64,000 nt of DNA, taken from NCBI GenBank assembly GCA_004193285.1, contig SECP01000017.1:62001-126000 (forward strand), written 5' to 3'. The position numbers and the translations under genes were made by a program. Shown piece by piece: positions 19,520-28,025 of this stretch (the first letter of the stretch is position 1; each line of letters starts with the position of its first letter). The stretch comes from Myxococcales bacterium. GTDB taxonomy: Bacteria; Myxococcota_A; Polyangia; Polyangiales; Polyangiaceae. The notes under the pieces were generated by a model. The model was not told where the DNA came from. It did not search any database and saw only the letters and a list, made by a program, of their open reading frames with translations.

Positions 19520-20031
19520 TTTGAACAATTTGCTCGGGGGGCCTAGCCGACCCGCGAAGTGCGTGTTATCTCTTAATCATCGTGCAGGAAGGAGTCTTCT
19601 CCCGGAATCATCCGGTGGGGGCCTTACCCCCGCACCTGCACCACAGGCCGAGACCCATGGTCTCCTTTCGGAAGCGCCCTCAAACACCGAATCGTGGCGA
19701 TAGAGTCCAGCAAGGGGCTCTCGTTCCGCGGTCCGGCCAGGGCGTCCGGCTATTGCCGGAGGAGGAAGTGCATAATGAACAGTACTTGTGCCCCTAAACC
19801 GGAGGTGGACCCTCGGACTTAGCCGTACGTCCCGTTCGGCCAGTGAGCCACTACTAGCTCCTGTCTGAGTGGATCCGGCTGAGAGGTGGCGGGTACCTGC
19901 GCGTTGATCGCGCGGCACACCTGGTCACCGGAGCCCGAAAGTTCCTCCGGGAACGGCTGTCGGTAAGTGACCGGCATCTGGGGCTAGCTGGAAAGGGCCG
20001 GGCGGTCCGAAGTACCGCCCGGCTCTTTTTT
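19520..20031 (+). ncRNA. candidate large structured RNA (unassigned class)
   Basis: No convincing ORF; many perfect short hairpins, nested helices CTTAGCCG/CGGCTGAG around CCACT/AGTGG, and AGGTG/CACCT around GCGCG-ttgat-CGCGC; ends in a strong intrinsic terminator. Confidence 0.6.
19994..20031 (+). terminator. intrinsic terminator
   Basis: AGGGCCGGGCGGT-CCGAAGT-ACCGCCCGGCTCT followed by a T run. Confidence 0.9.
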
Positions 20032-20071
20032 CGTTTGTGGGCTTCTCGCCCCGCGCTACTTACCCGTCTCG

Positions 20072-21907
20072 ATGACGCTTGCTTCGCTCCTGGCGGATGC
20101 CCTTTCGGCGCCGACCCCCGACGATCATGGTCCGTGGCTGTTCTGGCTGATCTCCGGCAAGAACAAGTTCTGGCAAACCGGTGCGGACCTGCCCGAATGG
20201 CACAAGTACCTGCAGAAGGATCAGTTCGAGGGATTTCTGCGCGCCGTGCGCATCTCGCTCAGCATGGTCGGCGCCGCGCTGCTCATGTACAAGATGCGCG
20301 CCGCCAAGCTGGGGCAAGTGGTGCCGAGAAAGTGGCAGCGCAACATTGCCATCCTCTTCACGGTGCTCGGGTTCGGCGTCTACTTCGACTACTTCAACCC
20401 GAACACTCGCTACTCCGAGTACTACCACCGTCACGAGTTTTACCACTACTACCTGGGCTCCAAGTTCTTCCAGGAAGTCGGGTACAAGCGGCTCTACGAG
20501 TGCACCGCGATCGCGGAAATCGAGCTCGGGCGCGGCGCCAACGTGCGAAAGCGCGACATCCGAGATCTGCGCGTCAATCTCATCAAGCCGATTGTCGACA
20601 CGGAGGTCGTCAAGGATCCCAAGCACTGCACCGCTCATTTCAGCAAGGAGCGCTGGGAGGCCTTCAAGAAGGACGTCGATTGGTTCTACAAATCGGCGGC
20701 GGGTAATTACTGGGAAAACATGATCAAAGACCACGGCTACAATCCGCCGCCGGTCTGGACCATGACGGGTAAGTTCTTCGCCAACCTCGGTACGGCGGAC
20801 GACGCCTTTTTCAAGTACCTGGCTAGCATCGACATAGGCCTTCACCTCGGCGCGGTCGGGCTCTTGGTCTGGGCCTTCGGCTGGGAGACAGCCGCGGTAG
20901 GTGTCGTCTTTTGGGGCACCAACCGCGCCGCGGACTTCTATTGGACTGGGGGCGCGTTCTTGCGGCAGGACTGGTGGTTCTTCCTCGTCGCCGCGCTCTG
21001 CCTCACGAAGAAGAAGTACTTCTTCCTCGCCGGCTTTGCGCTCATGTGGTCCGCGCTCCTGCGCATCTTTCCCGGCATCTTCTTCGGGGGCTGGGCGATT
21101 GCCATCTTGCTCCACCTCGCCCTTCGCTTGCGCGGCGTGCGCAAGGCCGAGAACGGCAAGGAAGGCTTCGTCAACCTGCTGGAGCCGCGCCACTGGCGCC
21201 TCATCGGTGGCGCCGTGCTCGCGATTGCGGTCCTCGTACCCACGAGCATGGTCGTCACGAAGAGCCCTGGCGACGCCATGCACCAGCCGTACGTGGACTT
21301 CTACAACCACACCCTGAAGACGCTGCAGAACACGGCGCTCACGAACCACATGGGGCTCGAGTCGGTGATGGTTCACAACTGGGAGGGTCGCATGCGCTTC
21401 CTGCGCAACGACAACCAGGACGATCCCTTCGAGGGTTGGAAGGCGAACCGGTCCAACCGCTTCAAGGAGATGAAGCCGATCTACCTCGCGATCTTGGCCG
21501 GCGTGCTCGGCTGGGTCGCGTGGTCCTTGCGGCGCACGAAGCACCTGTGGGTGTGCATCCCGCTCTCGCTGCCGCTGGTGTGCACGCTCTCCAACATGAC
21601 CTGCTACTACTATTCGCTGTTCATCACGCTTTGCGCGCTGGTGCACGTGCGAAAGGAGCTGGGTCCCCCCATGCTCATGACCTCGGGCGTGAGCGCCTTC
21701 ATGCTGTGGTCGCCCACCGGCTACTACTGGGTGGACGATCGCTTCGTAGCGCAGGCGTACCTATTCATCGGCCTCTCGCTGATGGGCCTCTGGATCTACT
21801 CGCGCCCGTTCTCCCTCCAGCGTCTCAAAGCCTGGTGGGACGGCAAACCCGAGCCGCGTCCCCGCCCCCCGGTCCTGACCAGCGCGCCGCCCTCACCCGC
21901 CGAATAG
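20072..21907 (+). CDS. polytopic membrane protein, hypothetical
   Basis: 611 aa, multiple TM segments (LAGFALMWSALLRIFPGIFFGGWAIAILLHLAL). Confidence 0.7.
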   Translation: MTLASLLADALSAPTPDDHGPWLFWLISGKNKFWQTGADLPEWHKYLQKDQFEGFLRAVRISLSMVGAALLMYKMRAAKLGQVVPRKWQRNIAILFTVLGFGVYFDYFNPNTRYSEYYHRHEFYHYYLGSKFFQEVGYKRLYECTAIAEIELGRGANVRKRDIRDLRVNLIKPIVDTEVVKDPKHCTAHFSKERWEAFKKDVDWFYKSAAGNYWENMIKDHGYNPPPVWTMTGKFFANLGTADDAFFKYLASIDIGLHLGAVGLLVWAFGWETAAVGVVFWGTNRAADFYWTGGAFLRQDWWFFLVAALCLTKKKYFFLAGFALMWSALLRIFPGIFFGGWAIAILLHLALRLRGVRKAENGKEGFVNLLEPRHWRLIGGAVLAIAVLVPTSMVVTKSPGDAMHQPYVDFYNHTLKTLQNTALTNHMGLESVMVHNWEGRMRFLRNDNQDDPFEGWKANRSNRFKEMKPIYLAILAGVLGWVAWSLRRTKHLWVCIPLSLPLVCTLSNMTCYYYSLFITLCALVHVRKELGPPMLMTSGVSAFMLWSPTGYYWVDDRFVAQAYLFIGLSLMGLWIYSRPFSLQRLKAWWDGKPEPRPRPPVLTSAPPSPAE

Positions 21908-22078
21908 CCCGATGTAGCCATCTCTCACGCCGCTGCGCGCCGACCGTGCTCGTCGCGCGGCGGCCGTGTGCGCGACGCGTGAGCTGAAGTCGCGACGCCG
22001 GCTATTCGCCATCCGCCCCCTTTCGATCGGCGATTGGCGAGTCGCTCGGACGCGTCGCTGGTGGGCTGGCTTCCACCG

Positions 22079-22188
22079 GCCGGCGGCGGTGTTCTCGTGT
22101 GCCGGCGGCGGTGTTCTCGTGTGCCGGCGGCGGTGTTCTCGTGTGCCGGCGGCGGTGTTCTCGTGTGCCGGAGGTGGTGTTCTCGTCT
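22079..22188. repeat. 5 x 22-bp tandem repeat (GCCGGCGGCGGTGTTCTCGTGT)
   Basis: Four identical units and one diverged unit in head-to-tail array. Confidence 0.95.
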
Positions 22189-22494
22189 GCGGACGAGTGA
22201 TGGAACTGTACAAGAATTGTTGAGGATATCGCCGCGCGGGGCGCCGTCGCGACGACGTACCGAACGGTACTTCTCGTTTTTCCGAGGACCGAGCCCCGTA
22301 ATCACTGGAGAATGTTAGTACCGAAACGTACGTCGCCGAGAGGAGCGAGATAGAGCTCCCGCGCGGAGCTTCGCCAGTGGAGATGAGGTTCGGCGTACCG
22401 CGCGCACGTAGCGCCGCGCGCAAACAGCGGCTGCTCTACGCGCCGCTTGGACCCCGCTTCGCGGGCTCGCGCTACCGAAGAAGCCCACGCGAGC

Positions 22495-23151
22495 TCAGCG
22501 ACCGAGCACGCGCCGGATACCGCCGAGCGCTTCGCGCAGGCCGTCCGGAAACGCGCGGAGGCTCACGTCCAGGTGCTCCGAATCGGACTCGATGCCGGCC
22601 ACCGTGAGCAAAGGTGCGAGCAACGCGATGGCGCGGATGGCGCGCGGGTTCTTGCCAATCTTCGGGTGGCGCATCAGGTCCACCACGACGCGGTCGTCCT
22701 TGGCGTCGACCAAAAACGCGGGGCGCTTGGGCATGTAGGCGGCCAGGTTGCCCGGCTTGCTCAGGTCGAGCGCGCCTGAGCGGAGGAGCGCGGCAATAGG
22801 AGAATCTGGAGCGCCTTCCGCGACCTTCAAGGAGACGCCCGCAAGCCGGATCTCGAAGCGCAGCTCTTCCGGCGTGATGCTCACGCGCTCGACGAAGACG
22901 GTCGCGCCGGCTCGCACCGGCGTGCCCATCAAATCCAGCGTGGCCGAAGCGCGGAGGCCGGGAGGCACAGCTTCCAGCACCAGATCTTTGGGGGCTTTCT
23001 TGCCGGTGGCGCGGCCTGCGAAGAACCGAAGGGCATCGAGCGGTACACCGAACCGCAGCGCGAGCAAGTTGCGGAGCGCGCGCAGCAGCTCTTCCGGGTG
23101 ATCGCGCAGGTACTTGGAGCCTGCTTCTAAGACTGCCTTCAGCTCTTGCAT
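22495..23151 (-). CDS. hypothetical protein
   Basis: 218 aa ORF, coherent composition, ATG start. Confidence 0.55.
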   Translation of the reverse strand: MQELKAVLEAGSKYLRDHPEELLRALRNLLALRFGVPLDALRFFAGRATGKKAPKDLVLEAVPPGLRASATLDLMGTPVRAGATVFVERVSITPEELRFEIRLAGVSLKVAEGAPDSPIAALLRSGALDLSKPGNLAAYMPKRPAFLVDAKDDRVVVDLMRHPKIGKNPRAIRAIALLAPLLTVAGIESDSEHLDVSLRAFPDGLREALGGIRRVLGR

Positions 23152-23216
23152 GGCCTAGGGGTTTGCCACACCTCCTCGCCGGAATCACCTGCGGATGCTA
23201 CGCTTTGCGCTGGACC

Positions 23217-24536
23217 ATGCCGCGCTACCCGGTCTCCCCGGCGGACGTGCATCGCACCTTGGGCCGCCACCTACTCACTTCGGGCCACAGCTTCGTGCTG
23301 GACCTGGAGCGCAGCCACGGCCCCTTCCTGGTGGATGGCAAGAGCGGCGATGAATACCTGGATTTCTCGAGCTTTTACGCCAGTAACCCTCTCGGGTATG
23401 CGGCGCCGGCGCTCATGGAGCCGGAGTTTCGTGAGCGGCTGCTGCGGGCCGCCACCTTGAAGGTGGCAAACCCCGATTTTTACACCACGTACTTCGCTGA
23501 GTTCGTGGAGACGTTGTCGCACACGGCTGCGCCGGTCACGCATCCGCACTACTTCTTCGTGGAAGGCGGCTCGCTCGCGGTCGAAAATGCCATGAAGGTG
23601 GCCTTCGATTGGAAGACGCGCCGCAACCTAGCCGGAGGGCACGGCGAGCTCGGCAGCCAGATCCTGCACTTCGAGCAGGCGTTTCATGGCCGTAGCGGCT
23701 ACTCGCTCAGCGTCACCAACACGGACCCGACGAAGACGCTGCACTTCCCCAAGTTTCCGTGGCCGCGCTTGCCCAGCCCCGCAATGCGCTTCCCGCAAGA
23801 CGAGGCCGCGCAGAGCGAGGTGCAGGAGCTGGAGCGCCTCACGCTGGCCAAGGCGGAGCGCGCCTTCGACATGCATGGGGCGGATATCGCCGCGATTTTG
23901 ATCGAGCCAATCCAGGGCGAAGGCGGGGACAACCATTTCCGACCCGAGTTTCTGCGAGCGCTGCGGCGCTTGGCGGACGAGCGCGGCGCGCTGCTCATCT
24001 TCGACGAGGTGCAGACCGGCGTGGGGCTAACTGGCTCGTGGTGGGCTCACGAGCAGCTCGGTGCGACTCCGGACGTCATTTGCTTCGCGAAGAAGCTTCA
24101 GCTCGGCGGCATCTTCGTCAGCTCGCGGGTGGACGACGTCGACAGCGTATTCAAAGTGCCGAGTCGCATCAGCAGCACCTGGGGCGGTTCGCTGGCGGAC
24201 ATGGTGCGAGCGACACGCATTTTGGAGACCATCGAGGCCGACGGTCTGCTGCTCAACGCGCGCGAACGGGGGAAGGAGCTGCGGCTGGGTCTCGAAGATC
24301 TGAGCCGCACCTTCCCGGCCCTGGTGCGCAACGTGCGCGGCCTTGGCCTCATGTGCGCGCTGGACCTGCCGAGCCCCGAGCAGCGCGCGTCCCTGCTGAA
24401 GCAGACGTTGGCCGAGCGGCTACTCGTCCTGCCTTGCGGCACCCACAGCGTGCGTTTTAGGCCGTTTTTGAACGTGCGTAGCGAGCATGTGCAAGAGCTC
24501 TTGACGCGCCTCACCCGAGCGCTGGCGAAGGCCTAG
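23217..24536 (+). CDS. lat: L-lysine 6-transaminase
   Basis: Class-III aminotransferase; PHYFFVEGGSLAVENAMKVAFDWKTRRN, HFEQAFHGRSGYSLSVTNTDP, LLIFDEVQTGVGLTGSWWAHEQL. Confidence 0.85.
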   Translation: MPRYPVSPADVHRTLGRHLLTSGHSFVLDLERSHGPFLVDGKSGDEYLDFSSFYASNPLGYAAPALMEPEFRERLLRAATLKVANPDFYTTYFAEFVETLSHTAAPVTHPHYFFVEGGSLAVENAMKVAFDWKTRRNLAGGHGELGSQILHFEQAFHGRSGYSLSVTNTDPTKTLHFPKFPWPRLPSPAMRFPQDEAAQSEVQELERLTLAKAERAFDMHGADIAAILIEPIQGEGGDNHFRPEFLRALRRLADERGALLIFDEVQTGVGLTGSWWAHEQLGATPDVICFAKKLQLGGIFVSSRVDDVDSVFKVPSRISSTWGGSLADMVRATRILETIEADGLLLNARERGKELRLGLEDLSRTFPALVRNVRGLGLMCALDLPSPEQRASLLKQTLAERLLVLPCGTHSVRFRPFLNVRSEHVQELLTRLTRALAKA

Positions 24537-25000
24537 TCCTTCTTCGCGGGCAGCACGTCTCGGGCGGTCTCCGCTATGGCGGAGGCGGGCGCGGATGCGG
24601 AGCGGGCCGCGAGCTCCACCCGCACGCGGTCGCCGACGGCGTTTGCGAGGCGCGAGACGATGTCCGGCACTTCTTGCAGTAGCGCGGACCAACCCGCCCG
24701 TTCGTCACCCTCTACAGTGAGAAGGTGCGCCGTGCCGTCCTTGCCGACCGCGATGGCGGCGACGGGCTCCAGCTCGACCGCGCCACCGGCGCCGTACCCA
24801 CCCGAATCACCGCCGACCTTGGCGCCCCGCGCGCCTGCGTTCGCGCTCGCGGCGCCGAACGCTATTTTCAGGCGGTGCACGGGGATGACGGTCGCATCAC
24901 CGGCCTGCTGCGGCGCCCCCACGATCGTCTCGCTCTTGGAGATCCCCTGCACCCCCTGGAGCAGGCTCTGGACGACGTCCGCGATCTTGGTGTCGCTCAT
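24533..25000 (-). CDS. GerW/YtfJ family protein (paralog 1)
   Basis: SLLQGVQGISKSETIVGAPQQAGDATVIPVHRLKIAFGAASANAG, Gly-rich core, EPVAAIAVGKDGTAHLL. Confidence 0.75.
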   Translation of the reverse strand: MSDTKIADVVQSLLQGVQGISKSETIVGAPQQAGDATVIPVHRLKIAFGAASANAGARGAKVGGDSGGYGAGGAVELEPVAAIAVGKDGTAHLLTVEGDERAGWSALLQEVPDIVSRLANAVGDRVRVELAARSASAPASAIAETARDVLPAKKD

Positions 25001-25604
25001 GGCTGAGTTGTCTTACCACGTAAATGAGGATGTCGAGCGCCACGAGCCAGGGGCGCAGCACCGCCCGCGCGTCCACTCCCACGTCCCAGCCGTCCTCGAA
25101 ATCCCAGCGGGGAGCTTGCCGAATCTCGACAGGCGGCGGGAGCACCGCGGACAGCACCGAGAGCGCGCCAACGAGCCGCCCGGTGAGCAGCGGATCCCGA
25201 AAACCATATGCCAAGTCCACGACGAGGTAGCGGAGCCGCACGTGACGCCGCTCATCCAAGAGCTTCAGGCCTAGCGCCAGCGGGTCCATGCGCGACCAGA
25301 GCCGAGCGGAGGCCGCCTTCACTCTCGCCGGGATGGGGCGCGTCGCGCGGGTCTTCCAGTTGCCGGTCCATTGCGGCTTCCAAAGCAGCTTCTGACCAAA
25401 CACGAGCACGCTCACGTGCGGTGAGAGGCCGCGCGCCCAAACGAAGGCCGCACCGACGACGCCAAGCGTCACCCCGCCCGCCACCACCCAGCTCCCGTCC
25501 GGGTTCCCGCGCGCTTTGCCGCTCACGTCGAGCCGCAGCGGCCACAGCGCAACGACCACGAGGAGCAGCAGCGCGAACGAGCACGCGCCGACCGCCCATG
25601 ACAT
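24897..25604 (-). CDS. DUF2953/YtfI-like membrane protein
   Basis: N-terminal TM, RYLVVDLAYGFRDPLLTGRLVGALSVL; overlaps the GerW gene by 104 nt. Confidence 0.6.
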   Translation of the reverse strand: MSWAVGACSFALLLLVVVALWPLRLDVSGKARGNPDGSWVVAGGVTLGVVGAAFVWARGLSPHVSVLVFGQKLLWKPQWTGNWKTRATRPIPARVKAASARLWSRMDPLALGLKLLDERRHVRLRYLVVDLAYGFRDPLLTGRLVGALSVLSAVLPPPVEIRQAPRWDFEDGWDVGVDARAVLRPWLVALDILIYVVRQLSHERHQDRGRRPEPAPGGAGDLQERDDRGGAAAGR

Positions 25605-25612
25605 GCCGGAGC

Positions 25613-26017
25613 TCAGCGCTTGCCGTCGCCCAGCCGGGGCGACTCAGCGCCGCTCAACGCCGGTTCAGGCTGGGGAGCGGGCAAGATCTGTACGCCGCGA
25701 CGCACCACCGCTTGCTTGCCGTTCGCGAGCGCCAGCATGTGGGGCACGCCGTCTTCCCCCACCACCACGAAAGCTCGCGGCTCCACCACGACCACGCCGC
25801 CGGCGCCGCCGGCTTGAGCGCCTGCACCGCTCTCTTCCGCCCCGCGCTTGGCCTTGCCGTCCAGGCTGCCAATGGCGGTGCCGAAACCGATGCTGATTTT
25901 GGCGAGCGGCAGCACCTTGGCCTTGCCGGCGTCTCGAACGCCGCCGACCACGGCATCGGCCTTGGCCACCTTGCCGAGCTCTTCCAACAGCTCTTGCATG
26001 AGGTGTTTGAGGTCCAC
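25613..26017 (-). CDS. GerW/YtfJ family protein (paralog 2)
   Basis: VDLKHLMQELLEELGKVAKADAVVGGVRDAGKAKVLPLAKISIGFGTAIG...GGVVVVEPRAFVVVGEDGVPHML. Confidence 0.7.
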   Translation of the reverse strand: MDLKHLMQELLEELGKVAKADAVVGGVRDAGKAKVLPLAKISIGFGTAIGSLDGKAKRGAEESGAGAQAGGAGGVVVVEPRAFVVVGEDGVPHMLALANGKQAVVRRGVQILPAPQPEPALSGAESPRLGDGKR

Positions 26018-26077
26018 GAAAGAAGGGAACCACGGGCTCGCCTCCCCGTCAAAGCGAGATCGGCTACAGTGCGCCGC

Positions 26078-26794
26078 GTGCGAAAGCTCAAGCTCGCAGG
26101 ATTGGACGTCGTCATGGGCGGCGGCACCGACGGTAGCGGCGGCGGTACGGGCCCGATGCTGGTGCTCTGTCACGGCTACGGCGCGCCGGGCGACGACCTC
26201 GTGCCGCTCGGTCAGGCGCTCGGAACAGCCGTGCGCTTCGCCTGCCCGGCCGCCCCGGGCATCTTGGACAAGAGCGTGCCCGCCACGATGGCCGGGCGCT
26301 GCTGGTGGCCGATTGACATGGTCGAGCTGCAAACCGCGATGATGCTCGGCAACCTGGAGATGCTCATGACGCGCCAGCCGCCCGGCCTCGCCGAGTCGCG
26401 TACCGCGATGCTGGGCCTGCTGGACGCGCTGGAGCGCGAGCACGCGGCGCCTCGCGAGCGGCTCGTGCTGGGAGGTTTTTCGCAGGGCGCCATGTTGGCG
26501 ACGGACGTCACGCTCCACGCCGAGCGCCCTCCCGCCGCGCTCGCGATCTTGAGCGGCAGCCTCATCGCGAAGCAAGACTGGCTCCCGCTCATGCCCCGCC
26601 GCGCCGGGTTGCCCGTGCTGCAGAGCCACGGCCGGGCCGACCCGGTCCTCGCCTACTCGGTCGCGGAAAAGCTGCGTGACGAGCTGAGCCACGCGGGCCT
26701 CGCGGTGCGTTTCGTGCCTTTCAGCGGCGGACACGCCATCCCGCCGGTCGTGATGAACGAGCTTTCGGGGCTGCTTCAGTCGCTCACAGCCTGA
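26078..26794 (+). CDS. alpha/beta hydrolase (phospholipase/carboxylesterase-like)
   Basis: LVLCHGYGAPGDD, LGGFSQGAMLA nucleophile elbow, HGRADPVLAYS, GGHAIP. Confidence 0.85.
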   Translation: MRKLKLAGLDVVMGGGTDGSGGGTGPMLVLCHGYGAPGDDLVPLGQALGTAVRFACPAAPGILDKSVPATMAGRCWWPIDMVELQTAMMLGNLEMLMTRQPPGLAESRTAMLGLLDALEREHAAPRERLVLGGFSQGAMLATDVTLHAERPPAALAILSGSLIAKQDWLPLMPRRAGLPVLQSHGRADPVLAYSVAEKLRDELSHAGLAVRFVPFSGGHAIPPVVMNELSGLLQSLTA

Positions 26795-27767
26795 CCACGG
26801 CCGCGCCAGAGAGGCGCGAGGCGCGCAGGTCTTCCAGCGCGCGCGGTAGCTCGTGCAGCGCGTAGGCGGTCACCTCGCTGTGAACGGGGACGCGCGGCAC
26901 GAGCTCCATGAACTCCACCCCGTCCCTCCGCGTCAGGTTCGCGACCGACCGCAGCGTGCGCTCGCCCCACAGCAGCTCGTACGGAAACGCCGGTATCTCG
27001 CTCATGTGAATGCCGGCACAGATCACGCTTCCGCCGGGCACGACGGCGGCGAGCGCGCGAGGCACGAGGTTGCCGTTGGGCGCGAACACGAGCGCGGCGT
27101 CCAGCGTCACCGGAGGCGGCATGTCCGACGGCCCCGCCCAGTCCACCCCCATGCTGCGCGCGAAGATCAGCTGGGCCTCGTTGCCCGGCCGCGTGAACGC
27201 GTACACTTCGCGCCCTTGATAGCGGGCGACCTGGGCGATGAGGTGCGCCGCAGAGCCGAAACCGTACAAACCGATGCGCTGCGCGTCCCCCGCCATGGCG
27301 AGCGCGCGGTACCCGATGAGGCCCGCACACAGCAAAGGCGCCGCCTGCAAATCCGCATAAGACCCGGGGAGCGGTAGCGCGAATTGCGGGGAAACGACGG
27401 CATACTCTGCGTAACCGCCGTTCCGCTGGTAGCCCGTGAACTCCGCGCGTTCGCACAGGTTCTCCCGCCCCATGCGGCATAGCCGACAGTCCCCGCACGC
27501 CCAGCCTAGCCACGGTACGCCGACGCGCTGGCCTTCCGCGAAGCCCTCCACCAGGCCGCCTTGGCTCACGACCGTGCCGACGATTTGGTGACCCATGACC
27601 AGCGGCAGGCGCGGTGACGGCAGCTCGCCATCCAGGATGTGCAAATCAGTTCGGCACACACCGGTGCACCGGACCTTGAGGAGCAGCTCATTTGGCCCGG
27701 GCTCGGGTACCGGAATTCTTTGCTCGACGAGCGCACGCGACGCCCGCTCGAGCACCATGGCGCGCAT
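26784..27767 (-). CDS. zinc-dependent alcohol dehydrogenase
   Basis: GVCRTDLHILDGELP, VMGHQIVGTVV, CGDCRLCRMGRENLC structural-Zn Cys motif. Confidence 0.9.
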   Translation of the reverse strand: MRAMVLERASRALVEQRIPVPEPGPNELLLKVRCTGVCRTDLHILDGELPSPRLPLVMGHQIVGTVVSQGGLVEGFAEGQRVGVPWLGWACGDCRLCRMGRENLCERAEFTGYQRNGGYAEYAVVSPQFALPLPGSYADLQAAPLLCAGLIGYRALAMAGDAQRIGLYGFGSAAHLIAQVARYQGREVYAFTRPGNEAQLIFARSMGVDWAGPSDMPPPVTLDAALVFAPNGNLVPRALAAVVPGGSVICAGIHMSEIPAFPYELLWGERTLRSVANLTRRDGVEFMELVPRVPVHSEVTAYALHELPRALEDLRASRLSGAAVVRL

Positions 27768-28025
27768 GCTAGGTGCCAAAGCGTCAGATCCCTCGCCAGC
27801 CGACAAAAGACGACCAGCAGAGCGAACACTACGCTCCTCCCCCGACACCGTCAATCGCGCAGCCGCAGGAAGCGGCCGGTCGCGAATCGCTACGGGGGCA
27901 TCTCCGCGGCAGGTTTCCGCAAAGCTTTCGGCGTCTCCGCGTGAGAACGAGCCGCGGGGCTTTTCAAGCGCGCGCCCCAATGCTACGCGCTCTGGCCGCA
28001 TTTTTGCGGGGCCAGCTGCAAGAAA

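Noticed and set aside
19590-19670. Cobalamin-riboswitch resemblance (cccccgcacctg...ccacagg)
   Set aside because: Only superficial; the B12-box and AAxxGGGAA-like core were not found.
19555-19960. Group II intron (GTGCG 5' start, GAGCC...GGCT domain-V-like piece)
   Set aside because: The GAGCC stem lacks domain V length and tetraloop arrangement, and no reverse transcriptase is present.
20060-21646. 528 aa minus-strand ORF
   Set aside because: Antisense to the polytopic membrane protein; no recognisable domain.
22079-22188. CRISPR array
   Set aside because: Repeats are contiguous 22-bp units with no spacers and no cas genes nearby.
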